64,000 nt of DNA from Berberis thunbergii. Taxonomy: Eukaryota > Streptophyta > Magnoliopsida > Ranunculales > Berberidaceae. The translations under genes were made by a program, and so were the position numbers. The stretch spans positions 1 to 64,000 of the forward strand of contig QNQO01010688.1 in the NCBI GenBank assembly GCA_003290165.1. The letters are read 5' to 3'. Position 1 is the first letter of the stretch. Each line of letters opens with the position of its first letter. Under the pieces are notes generated by a model. That model searched no databases. It was not told the origin of the DNA and saw only the letters and a list, made by a program, of their open reading frames with translations. This document shows positions 46,505-56,770 of this stretch, in pieces.

Positions 46505-47102
46505 GAAGATGGCGTTGACTTGGTAACTGTCATTAAAGGTGTTGATTTTTATCGCCGCACAAGGAGCATGGATTACATTTTGGATTTCATGCCACCAAAC
46601 TATTCGGAATTCCAAAAAGCATTTGAATTAATCAGGTAATCGATTCATCCTGATTAAGAGATTGTACTTGATTGAGTCATCATATTTCTGATCTCATTTG
46701 TCCTCATAGCTACCTTAAATCATGGTCCTCAGATTGTTTAACATAGCTGCTAGTCCTGTGATGCTTTCAACTTTAGAAGATGGAAGCATAGTGAAGGGCC
46801 TTGAAGGGATCCCGTGCAAGGGACCTGTTTTATTCGTCAGCTATCACATGTTGATGGGAATTGAATTGGATCCGCTTATGCACCACTTTCTGGCTGAGAA
46901 AAATATTTTACTGCGGGGATTGTCACATCCGGTGCTTTTTGAAAAAGAAATTGAGCGTGATCTATTGGATCCGTCTTCAGTCGACATTATCAGAATAATG
47001 GGTGCGGTTCCTGTCACAGGAAAAAATTTCTGTAAGCTTCTCTCAACAAAATCTCATTTCCTTTTGTACCTTGGTGGTACACGTGAGGCTCTTCATCGAA
47101 AG
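46505..47102 (+). pseudogene. Phytyl ester synthase-like acyltransferase (PES1/2 family), two-exon fragment
   Basis: Exon 1 (46505-46635): EDGVDLVTVIKGVDFYRRTR and MDYILDFMPPNYSEFQKAF. Exon 2 (~46731-47102): LFNIAASPVMLSTLEDGSIV, GIPCKGPVLFVSYHMLMGIE, NILLRGLSHPVLFEKE, GAVPVTGKNFCKLLSTKSHF and LLYLGGTREALHRK. These are the esterase/lipase/thioesterase-DGAT-type proteins of plastids that make phytyl esters and triacylglycerol. The usual GYHMLMG is SYHMLMG and PGGAREALHR is LGGTREALHR. Earlier (hydrolase domain) and later exons are missing. Confidence 0.85.
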
Positions 47103-47734
47103 GTAACCATCTACTAAATTTCCTCACATTTTCTTTTCTTTCCTCAACCTAATTATGATTTCTAGCTGAACCTATTTACGCAAACATGCATGAATTGTTT
47201 CTTCCACCTAAGGTTTCACCATTTTCTATCTACTTGAAAACACTCAAAGCAACACCTAGTCATGATAACTCTACATAGAATAACATGTACTCCATTTTCT
47301 TATGAACTTTACAACTTTTCTTCTCACTTTACTACTTTAGAAACTTTTGTTGTATGCTAAAGGGGTTGTGGCAACTGCAGCTATTGGAGAAATTTTGGTT
47401 AGAGCTCAAAGGGAAGATGAATGCCTTAGTGGCATAAAGTATTGTGGCCCAGGGGACAAATATGCTTTTCTTACTGATCTCTGTATCTTGGTATAGTTTG
47501 ACAATTATGAGCTCTGAAAACTTATGGTGAGAAGTATTTAGTTTGGTTTTCCAATTATTAATCTACATGCAATTGGATTAGATTAAATGCATTTGTCACT
47601 ATTCTATTTTCGGTGCTTTTGCATTATTGTTTTCTTAGTGAAGTGTCAGACTTTTCAGCTACAAGGAATAATTTTACTATAAGTATGTTGCATTTATTTC
47701 TCATCGTTATTTTCTATCGTTATCGTTGTTGTTT

Positions 47735-49690
47735 CAGGCAGTTGGAGCACATTGTACTTGTGCATTACAGAGAGGTGAAAGAGGTATTTGCTACTTCATA
47801 ATATTAAGTGTGTGATTGATTGAATTGCAATTCAAGAAAGTCTTGAAGATTGGTGCACCATTAGTGTTGAGACCTAGGTATTTTCCATCCCAATTAGCTA
47901 AGGTCCTAGCGCCTAGTTTATGGTGGTCAGTTCTTTGTACCTAAGTAAGACCCTAAATTCTGAAGTAGGATGCTTACTACATGTGTTTATTTTTTTTTTG
48001 AACCAACCTCATATTTTATGCTAGAAACTGTTTCTGTATGTCATCAATTGATACTGCAGGGTTAGTTTCACAAAGATTATCCCATCACTTTCTACTGTCA
48101 ATGCGGAATAGCCTTATCATATATTTTTGAAGCCAGATAAAGTCATGCAAAAATTTGTTCTGCAGCTTTGAAATTCACCGATTTAATTTTTCTCCAAGGG
48201 AGCAAGTCTGGCATGCCTCGTTTGCTACAGGCAGACCCCGGAGTGTTAACTGGAAGTGCTCAATTTTCTACTCCTTTGTCTGCACGGGTAGATTCACCTG
48301 CTGTCATTCTGTAGGCTTCTTATGCTTCAAGTCCAAGCACTGCTAACTAGAATGGGCGGACAACATCTTCTGAATTGGAAGATGTGGAATCTGGGGATGA
48401 TCTTGGAACTTCCTCCCCTGCTGAAAACATTCCTAGTTCAGGATGTCAGAATGCTTCTGTATGCATGCATAACGCAGCAGGTAAAAGTGGTATTTGATAA
48501 TGTCATGAATAATTAATCCTCAGAAATCTGCTCTCAATAATTTCATTATTTTTATATTGGAGAATTTTATTTGCAGAATTTTAGTTGCTTCCTAATCTAT
48601 AGATACTAGCTCATGTCCTTGCTGCTTTACAGGACATCTGAGTTCATCTAGGATTCCACTTGAATGAAGGTTTGATGGTGCTCCTTCTATTCAGTTTTCG
48701 GGCACATCAGTTTGGCCCAAACTTCACACCCCGAATGGAAACATGCCGGCTTCCAAGAAATTTTCACTTTTTATAACCAACAAAATGGTACTGAAGAGAT
48801 CGCTAGAAAATTGACAGAGTCGTAGTTGGATGTCTGTAACTTGCTCAAAGACGGCATTAGTGGTGAAAACCTGGTTTTTCTAATAGGCATCTGCTGACAT
48901 CAGTTTCTCAAGGACTAGTTCAGGTTTGCCGTCACCTTACACTCCTTTAGATGATTTATTGTTCTCCATATGCTCAACTTGAGTTAGCAAATTTCAAAAG
49001 AGAATCTCAGGTACATTAGCATTGATCTTGTCTAAACAGGCCCTAAAGCTTCTATTATAATGTTATCTCAATATAATGGAGTCTTGGAAGAAAAAAAATT
49101 GTAAAAATGAATTTTGAAAGATGGAAGAAGGTATAACATTTGTCAAATTATAGGAAAGAAGGTTTTTTGTTTTTTTTCAACTGATCCCATATAAAATGAT
49201 ATAAGTTTTCATAATGATACCACCCTAATTGTCAAGCAATTTTATATCATGATGCGATTGTTACATCGACATATTACTATCAGCTTAGAGCACCATGTTC
49301 TGGTTTTTCCGGCATTGGTTACTGATCTTTGTATCTTGGTATAGTTTGGCTATGAATTTTTTATAGTGAAACCCCCAACTTGATAAGAGATTTTAATTGT
49401 GTTTTGCAGGAACAGTGGAAAGATGAGAATGGTGCACGAGTAGATTACTGTACCTCTGACAAGTACCTACCAAATAGGGAGAATGATACGTTTCAGTTTC
49501 CAAAAGAGCCAAGTTTACATTTTGTTCATCAACCGTTTCAAGAAAATGCTGAATCTCACATGCCAACAGTCAATGGAAAGATTACATTAGATGGCTATCC
49601 ACATTATAATGAATCAGGAGAGTTGAAGAAACTTGACAACTTTGGAAGATGGATGAATACAGAAATTGGTGGAGACTGCGGTGTGCTATC
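47735..49690 (+). pseudogene. CAMTA: CAMTA transcription factor, multi-exon fragment
   Basis: Exon 1 (47736-47782): QLEHIVLVHYREVKE, the end of the CG-1 DNA-binding domain. Exon 2 (~48229-48480): GVLTGSAQFSTPLSARVDSP, stops, SELEDVESGDDLGTSS. Exon 3 (49410-~49690): EQWKDENGARVDYCTSDKYL, FPKEPSLHFVHQPFQENAES, GELKKLDNFGRWMNTEIGGD. LKKLD-FGRWM--E is a marker of plant calmodulin-binding transcription activators. Two stops in exon 2 (TAG) disable it. IQ motifs and ankyrin repeats are absent. Confidence 0.85.
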
Positions 49691-50466
49691 ATGTTCTTGC
49701 TATTGCATTCAACTGCATGGGTGCTTTCAAGCTTTCTCTTCGGGCAAGTCCATGAGAATAAATGTATTGCATATTCTTTGACCATTTGATGTAATTGTAT
49801 AATCTGGTCAACTGACAAATGACAAAACGTGCACAGCATGAAACACAGTTTGGCACATTTGATGTAATTGTATAATCTTATTAATTACATTACTTTGCCT
49901 CTATTCGTTTAAGTTTGGCACATTAAAATTTTTATTTTCTAGAAATAAAACTTATAAGACACTACTACAAATATTAGCTTAGGTAACGCCACTTAGATAG
50001 CGCTTTTTTAAAGAGCTATCCAAGTGGGCACTAGGATAGCGTTTATTTGTCTTTAAAAAAAAATCAAAAAAAAAAAAAACACTACAATAGCGCTTTTAAT
50101 TTTTTTTTTCAGTTAAGCGCTATCTTAGTTATGTCTTAGATAGCGCTTTAAAAAACGCTATGAGAAAAAATGTTACCAAAGCTACCATAGCGCTTCCGAA
50201 GCGCTATGCTACTTACATTTAGGATAGCGCTTCGGAATATCACTACTATAGCGCTTATATCTTAGTCTAAGTTTCTCACATAAAATTTTTGCAATTGTCA
50301 AACAAACCTAGCCCACCAGTTCTTCTCTTCAAGATCCTCCATATGGCTGCAATAACACTTCGAGAGGGAGGTCCTCTTCCTCATTCTCTTCTAACTCAAA
50401 ATAAGCTTCCCCTGTTTCGCTCTCACTTCCAAACCTCTCTGTAAGTCAATCGTTCGATGGTTTGAG

Positions 50467-51220
50467 ATGGCTGGAAAAGCAATTGGTTCAGTAGCCTCGA
50501 AAAAAACCACATCGAGGAGCAGCAAGGCCGGGCTCCAGTTCCCCGTTGGTAGAATCGCTAGATTACTCAAAGTAGGCAAGTATGCAAGCAAGTTTGTGCT
50601 GGCACCCCTATCTATCTCGCTGCCGTACTCGAATATTTGGCCATAGAGGTACGTTTTTTGATCTGGGGGGCTTTGATTTTGTTGTTTTACGTCATTGTTT
50701 TTATCTTGTTTTGAGAGGAGTTCGATTTTTTGGCCCTAATTTGGTGATTTTTTTGGTTTTTTTTTTATCTTGTTTAAATCTGGGTATTTTGTTTCAAGTT
50801 TATATCTTTAGAACCGGGTTGGTTAAGCATGCTTTGATTTGAATGGGTTTTTATTAGTTTGGTTTTGATTTGCCTTTTGTGCCCTAATTTTTTGATTTTC
50901 TGAAACGAAATTGAATCATGTTTATGTTTACATGGGGTTTGATTGTTTTGGTTTATTTTTATGAAATTGACAATGGACTTTGATTATGGTGCTTAAATTT
51001 GTGATTTTTTGTGAAACAAACTTGAACAATTTTGACCTAATGAATTGGGAATCTAATTTACAATGGGTTTCTTCTTATCAGGTGTTGGAGTTAGCAGGAA
51101 AAGCAGCGAGAGACAACAAGCAATCCAGAATAGTGCTACGACACATATAATTGGCAGTGTGAAATGACGAGGAGTTGAGTAAGTTGTTGGGTGCAATCAT
51201 TGCCAATCTTGCTTCATCGG
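50467..51220 (+). pseudogene. Histone H2A (replication/H2A.X-like, intron-containing), broken
   Basis: Exon 1 from ATG 50467: [40 protein letters not shown], then a frameshift, and in another frame [15 protein letters not shown] with a GT donor at ~50649. Exon 2 (from ~51083): VLELAGKAARDNKQSRIVLR, HI, stop, LAV, stop, NDEELSKLLGA. It aligns with the whole H2A fold, including the LGGITIA-region remnant (LLGAIIAN). One frameshift and two stops make it a pseudogene. Confidence 0.92.
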
Positions 51221-51239
51221 GCTTTCTTCTTGTCACTTT

Positions 51240-54200
51240 TCTTCACTTCACTCAATTTTGTTCACTTCAATCTTCCTCTCTTTCTAAGAATAGTTTTCAT
51301 TCATTTTTGAAACAGTGAGTTGATTCGCTCAATAAATGATGACTTAGCCCAGGATTTTAACTCGAGATCTCATTCCGTCGTCCTCCTTGGTGGATTTCAA
51401 AGGTAAGTTTCAGAAATTATGGTTTTTCACTTTAATTTTTATCAGCTGTTGTTTGCTGATTCATTTTCTTTCACGTTCGAAGGTTACGACATTGTTCACT
51501 TTGTTTTGGGAGGATTTGAATAAGTAAACGAAATGTTTTCTTTTACTAACTTCATTCGTTTTGATTCAGAGTGTTTTGTCTTTGTTATTGTTGAATTGAA
51601 TTCCTTACAAATAATGAAAACAAAGAGACTAAGTTCTCTACTTTATTTGTTTTTGTTTAGTCTGTTTTGATTTGTTTAGATGCAGAGACCGCTTTCTATT
51701 GTTTTAATTTTTGAATTTTCGAGTTGAATTGATTCTTAAGTTGCCAAATTTCTTAAGAGGCTTGGTGACCAGAGTTAGTGAACATGCAAAAGCTTTTGAA
51801 GTAGAAATAAACCACAGTTGCTATGATCTACAGATCATCTAGTGTAAGCCATTAGATTGAGTTTTGTTTATCAACTATAAAATAGTATGATGATGTGTTT
51901 TGGATTGTTGAATAATAGTTATCTGATAAGGCGTATCTATCGCATATCAAATGTTGGACCTGTAGACAATGGGGATCAACTTTAATCTCAATAGTTGATT
52001 TACTTCTTGTGAAGCAGAAGCTGTGGGGATTCTCTTGGTTCTCCTTTTCATCCTTGCAACTTGTCTATCCTGTCTAACTATTGTCCTGTCTAACAACCTG
52101 ACATCTATCTTATATATGACTTTGTTGAAAACTATCTAAACATTCTACTTTCAATCGCCAAGTTGTTTATTGCAAATTCTGGCAATTTTGGACTATCCAC
52201 ATGTGTGTTGATCACACATTGTCGTGCAATAGAATAAATTTTCCCCATATTATCATATTTATGCGAAGAAAACTCCCCCCATTATCATATTTATGCGTGC
52301 AACAGAAGTTGCACATGAAAATAGCCTGGAAGCTAAAATTAGAATCCAAACATTCATAAAAATGCAAAAGCAAAAGGAAGATATTTCTTGTCTTATGGCA
52401 GTTGGGAAAAATAAATGAATGAAAAATAAGGCGGTCTTGGTTTAAAGTTTTCTTCTTTTGAATATGCACCTCATCTGTGTCAAAACTGAAGAACCTATCC
52501 CTTGTCTCTTTCTCATGTGTGGAGCGGGACTTTCTGTGGGCTGTTGCCATATGTTGTGGCCTTCCATTGCCACATCAAAACATTCTTATGAATCTTAACT
52601 AAATTTACAAAACTGTGTGAATTTTTCTTTATTAATCTCTGGAAACCAAAGGCATTGTTTGGTTGTAAAGATAAATTTCATAAAAAGCATGATAAGAATT
52701 AGCAAAAGGAGATCGTTAGAGGATCAATCTCCTGTTTTTCTCTCAAGATCATTTAAGAGTTTTTCAGGGGTAAGATGCTCACTGTGAAAAACTAAAAAAA
52801 CATAGTCATCTTAAAAAGGAGGGCAAATCCATATATATGACATAATGTCAACATAATTGAAGATCAACCTATTTTGGGACTTTGGCATTGCAGTTATGCT
52901 AATTTTAGTTTTGAACTGCTTTTTACAAATTTGTCAATTTTCTGGAAAATCTTTTGTTCGCGAATTGACCTCTCATTGCTGAATGTCTAATACATATAAG
53001 GTGACATGTTATCCAAACTTTATCATGAATCCAGAGAATGGCAAACCACTGGTGTGAAGGGGAATAAAATTTTTTGATGAAGGGGAATAAATTCCATGGT
53101 GATTTAAACTTAGCTAGTGGCCCAAAGCAAAAAGCCTAACTCACTTGGAAAAGTGTGTGAGAATGAACAAGTCTACATATTACTACTACTCAGGGACAGG
53201 GAATGTTTACTTGTTAGTGGGAATCTACAAGCAACAACAAGAATCATGCATGCACACATATGTATCTGCACCTGCATGACGCATGCTTCTTTCTTTCTTT
53301 CTTTCTGTGTTTCCTTATTTTATCACAGTTTGATTCCATTTTCAAACCCTCCTGAACATTATCATTTGTGTGTGCTGCTTAGCAGCCTTTGTCAATTTAT
53401 TCGCCTTTCCTTTCGATCTTTGTGTGTTGTGAAACTACACTAAGAAAATTCAAAGAATATTTTCAATGAATATGGTGATAAATTGATCTGTCGATAGATA
53501 GATATAAAGAGAGAAAATGAAAGATTTATCCCATGGGTGACTAGACTTTTTATGTGGTGTTGGTAAGGCTCAGTCCTTACCTCCCCCAAGCGTATTTTCG
53601 TTTAACAAGGTTATTCAAAATAGACAAATATTCATAACTGACTATCATGTTATCAACTTCACAAATATTCAGGGCATTTCAATAATCCTAACCAAGTAAT
53701 CCATATGAACAAGAATTAATCAAGTAGAAGGAATGGAGTTATATATGCTAATCCCTGTGGCATATATCTTGTTGAAAGTATAGAACAGGGTGACAAGTGG
53801 ACATAAAATTCTCACAAAGTTTGATATCTGATATTTGGTGAATAAGAAATATCCATGCATGCATTTAGGACCCCTAAAAAATCTCCTAAAAATAGTAAGG
53901 TCTAAGGTCAATTTCCGAGGAAGAGAAAGATTGAACTACAAGAGCTTTTTTGCTTTATTCCAAGAGATTTACCATTAGTGAGAGACTACCCAGTTTGTAA
54001 CTACTTTCTGTGTTGCAATGTTCGCCACCCTCACAAGACCTTGCTTCCCTGCCACCCTTACCAAGTATATAACCACTCAAACTGTAATGGAAACCACATT
54101 CTTCATTAACAAGGCCTCTTCTATGAACCACTATTAGTATTCATATTTATTGCCTTAATTTCCTTTATCAAGGTAAGCCTCCTAGCTAATATAGACTTTG

Positions 54201-54540
54201 TATTCAAACCCCATGTTCTAGCATCAAACTGCCACCCTTGGAGAAAATTTATGTTCAAGAGATTGGGTTGCTTTTTCGCGTAGTTATGCTAACATAGTCT
54301 AGCAATGTAGTTCAACTATGGGGTTATAGAGATTTCTTGACATGGACGAGTGATATGGTCACTTGTGCGTTAATATAGTGTTGTTCAATTCAACTAGTTA
54401 TTGTAGTCCGAGTTCGATATATTAGAGTAGTTTCTATGTTTCAGCTTGAGGGAGATTGGAACTTGAATAGAGCATTCATTTTATACTTGTTCTTATTGTT
54501 TGTTGATCAGTCTTTGTCTCTTTATTATTTCATAGATAAA
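51240..54540. other. Interior of CACTA D without assigned gene
   Basis: AT-rich. Frames at 52212-52550, 53117-53443 and 53720-53911 match nothing known. A 34-nt segment at 54013-54046 is the inverted copy of part of the zinc-finger gene (54619-54652), with one mismatch. Confidence 0.4.
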
Positions 54541-54652
54541 AGAAAGATAAGATGAGCAGGCCAGGAGATTGGAATTGTAGGTCATGCCAGCACTTGAACT
54601 TCAGCTGGCGTGATCAATAAGCAAGGTCTGGTGAGGGTGGCGAACATTGCAA
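54013..54652. repeat. 34-nt inverted repeat, 572-nt loop
   Basis: 54013-54046 and 54619-54652 are reverse complements over 34 nt with one mismatch (CACAAG against CACCAG). The right arm lies in the zinc-finger exon; the left arm lies upstream of it. A transcript through both could fold into a hairpin. Confidence 0.85.
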
Positions 54653-55090
54653 TTTTGGAGGACCATTTACTTGTGAAGTCCTCTTGCCCGGGGACTGGTA
54701 TTGCTCTGCCAGTAACTGTGGTGCTCACAACTATGCAAAGCGACTGAGTTGCTTCAAGTGTGGCAAATATAGGGATGGATCGGCTACTCAGCATGATGTT
54801 GTTTTGCCATCTCCAAGAAGTGGTCCTGTAGGCAGCTCCGGATAGAAACCTGGTGAATGGATTTGCCTAAGGTATGTCGTTTTCATATTAAATTTTTGTT
54901 ATTACTTTCACTCGACAATCTAATGCTAAGAGATATCAAACACAAGATAGAGTAATTCCATCCATTAGAGAATAACACATTATGATACTAATTTTTATCT
55001 ATTCTTTGCAGGTGCAGTGAGCATAACTTTGCAGTCAGGACTGAATGTTTCAGATGCCACGCCCTGAGGGACTATGACAACAACTATTAG
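54552..55090 (+). pseudogene. RanBP2-type zinc-finger protein, two-exon fragment
   Basis: From ATG 54552: MSRPGDWNCRSCQHLNFSWR, a stop, a diverged stretch, then LPGDWYCSASNCGAHNYAKR, LSCFKCGKYRDGSA, a stop before KPGEWICLR and a GT donor. Exon 2 (~55013-55090): CSEHNFAVRTECFRCHALRD. This is the plant three-finger RanBP2 family (GDW-C--C---N, RNA-binding). All three fingers are visible, but stops and loss of the first finger's second Cys pair disable it. Confidence 0.9.
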
Positions 55091-55800
55091 AGTTCTTTGC
55101 TTATTAATCATCAATCTTTCACGTACTAATTTTTTTTATTGATAGATTGATGTAAACCAATGATACATTTTTATTTCCTTTTTGTGATGAAGCTATCAAA
55201 TTTTACATTATCAGTAATCTTTCATGATTGTTGATTTGATTAGTTCTTGTTATGTATTTAGTATTTTCAGCAGTTTCCGGATTAGAGCTTTCCATGTCAA
55301 AGCATCATCAATGTAATTTTTTTTTTAATTTTTTTACTTGGATAGCGCTTTTTTAAGTGCTATTTAATTTTTTTTTATTTTTTTTAAACTTAGATAGCGC
55401 TTTTTCTAAGCGCTATTTAAGTTAATAATAATATTTTTTGGACTTGGATAGCGTTTTTTAAAAGCGCTATTTAAGTATTTTTTAGCTTGCATAGCGGTAG
55501 CTTAGATAGCTCTTAAAAGCGCTATTTAAGCCAAAAAAAAAAAGCGCTATGCAAGCTGAAATCTGTAGTAGTGAGATGTAATAAAAAGTCATTTAATAGC
55601 AAAAAAAAAAAAAATTGCCACGGCTTATAACCGTGGCTATTCCTGGCCACGGCTTAAAATGTGGCTAACATATATTTTGCCACGATTTTTAGCTGTTACT
55701 GAGGATTTAGCGACGCCCCTACAACCCACGGTTCTAAGCCGTGCCAATGGGTTACCCCCACGGTTTAAAACCGTTGCTAATGGGCATTTTTGGTGTAGTG

Positions 55801-56045
55801 AATTAAAATTATGCAAATAAAAAATATCTCTAAATCAGCCCGCAAGCCGAGCTTTATAGCTAAAACTCGCCATTATTAGAATTTTACTAAAAATAGAAAA
55901 ATCCCAATAATCAGACCAAAACGAAATAGGTAATAAAAGAAATAATCTGCCATCTTTACGCTGATCTGCCAATTCAAGGTATCTTAGTACCAACAACGTG
56001 CTATCTAACAACTCAGCATCATCTGACTCGGATTCTCCTGCATCA
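55801..56045 (-). repeat. Right (5') LTR, second piece after CACTA C
   Basis: Starts with the AAT duplicate, continues TAAAATTATGC as in the left LTR and ends CCTGCATCA, followed by TCTGG. It lacks the ~294-bp block present in the left LTR. Confidence 0.92.
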
Positions 56046-56443
56046 TCTGGTCTGACTGGATTTCATCGGTGGTTGTTGTCTGGTTGGATTTTTCACTGGT
56101 AGTCCTCTTGTCTGGAAGGCCATTTGGCAAGAATGAAATGGCCGGTAAGGTGTGGTAATGACTGCTCACATGTTACTGCAAAAAGTGCTTGCACCTGGTT
56201 GTTAAGAAATGAAAATGAAAAATAGAACTCAAAAATCTGAAATCAAATGAAGAAAGAACTTTTATCTGGTTGTTGAATACTCGAGATAGATTTATAACAA
56301 ATGACAATCCTGAATTGTGAGGAGTTCACATGTAATTACCGACAGCATATGAATACATAATAAATTACAAGAAACTACATGCGCAACATAAATTCAGTGG
56401 TATTTATAAAATGTATTAAAAAAAAATCCGGATACACATTCCA
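56046..56443. other. Sequence between gypsy element and SMR gene
   Basis: Pre-insertion continuation of 34098 (…GTTGTCTGG|TCTGACTGG). It is the 3' flank of the SMR gene; no polyadenylation motif is distinct enough to call. Confidence 0.4.
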
Positions 56444-56770
56444 TTAGTTTAGACAAGTCCGCTTATCAATTCTGCGAAAAGTAATCCTAGATGAAGCAAA
56501 GCTTGATCGAAAGAAAGATTCGACCTCATCACGACCAAGAATTTCAAAGAACTCTAACTCGGGTAATTTTCTCTTACACAACAAAGCTCGCCTAGGCTTT
56601 CTTGGTGCTGGTGGACAACTCTGGATCACAGGTATCTTATTCTCACTAGAAGTCGGAGTTGAGGACTCTTCCTTGCTGTCTGCTGATCGAATCACCTCAT
56701 CATCAACTTCCAATCTTAGTGTTTGTTTAACATGGATTGGTGGCTGGAATTGATCAAGATCTGTAGCCAT
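56444..56770 (-). CDS. SMR: Cyclin-dependent kinase inhibitor, SIAMESE-RELATED (SMR) family
   Basis: 108 codons, one exon, from ATG at 56770 (the frame runs on upstream to 56896 without need). Starts MATDLDQFQPPIHVKQTLRL; the family core is CPPAPRKPRRALLCKRKLPE, LEFFEILGRDEVESFFRSSF. The CPPAPRKPR--- and FF / EVE-FF motifs are the CDK-binding signature of SIAMESE/SMR proteins, plant-specific inhibitors of CDK-cyclin that promote endoreduplication and stress arrest (nuclear). Normal length for the family and no stop, so it is the best intact host gene here. The gypsy element ends 399 bp past its stop. Confidence 0.92.
   Translation of the reverse strand: MATDLDQFQPPIHVKQTLRLEVDDEVIRSADSKEESSTPTSSENKIPVIQSCPPAPRKPRRALLCKRKLPELEFFEILGRDEVESFFRSSFASSRITFRRIDKRTCLN

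Larger units (their letters stand above)
49960..55573. mobile_element. CACTA-like transposon D nested in C, with H2A and zinc-finger gene fragments
   Basis: Left end CACTACTACAAATATTAGC, right end ATCTGTAGTAGTG, AGA on both sides (49957-49959, 55574-55576). Subterminal regions (49990-50270, 55335-55560) are filled with inverted copies of AGATAGCGCTTTTT-AAGCGCTAT. 5614 bp. A different family from A and C by motif. No transposase gene recognised. Confidence 0.92.
40959..55800. mobile_element. CACTA transposon C (14.8 kb) with four host gene fragments and nested element D
   Basis: Left end CACTACACCAAAAGGTCG, right end TTTTTGGTGTAGTG, AAT on both sides. Subterminal repeats of the CCACGG-TTTAGCCGTGG type lie at 40980-41270 and 55610-55785. 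The intact site in the left LTR of the surrounding gypsy element (TTCAAT then TCAAATTATGC) shows what was there before. No transposase gene was found, so it is non-autonomous. Without D it is about 9.2 kb. Captured pieces, all + strand: MOR1, PGAP1-like, PES-like, CAMTA. Confidence 0.93.
34104..56045 (-). mobile_element. Ty3/gypsy LTR retrotransposon, full structure, split by later insertions
   Basis: TCTGG duplicates flank it at 34099-34103 and 56046-56050. The LTRs start TGACGCC and end GCATCA on the + strand. Internal order on the - strand is gag (40.66-39.9 kb), protease, reverse transcriptase, RNase H, integrase (34.78 kb), as in Ty3/gypsy. A Harbinger-like element sits in gag and CACTA C in the right LTR. 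A degenerate primer site (GTTGGAATTAGAGC) adjoins the 5' LTR at 40844. All genes have stops or shifts, so it is dead. Confidence 0.93.
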
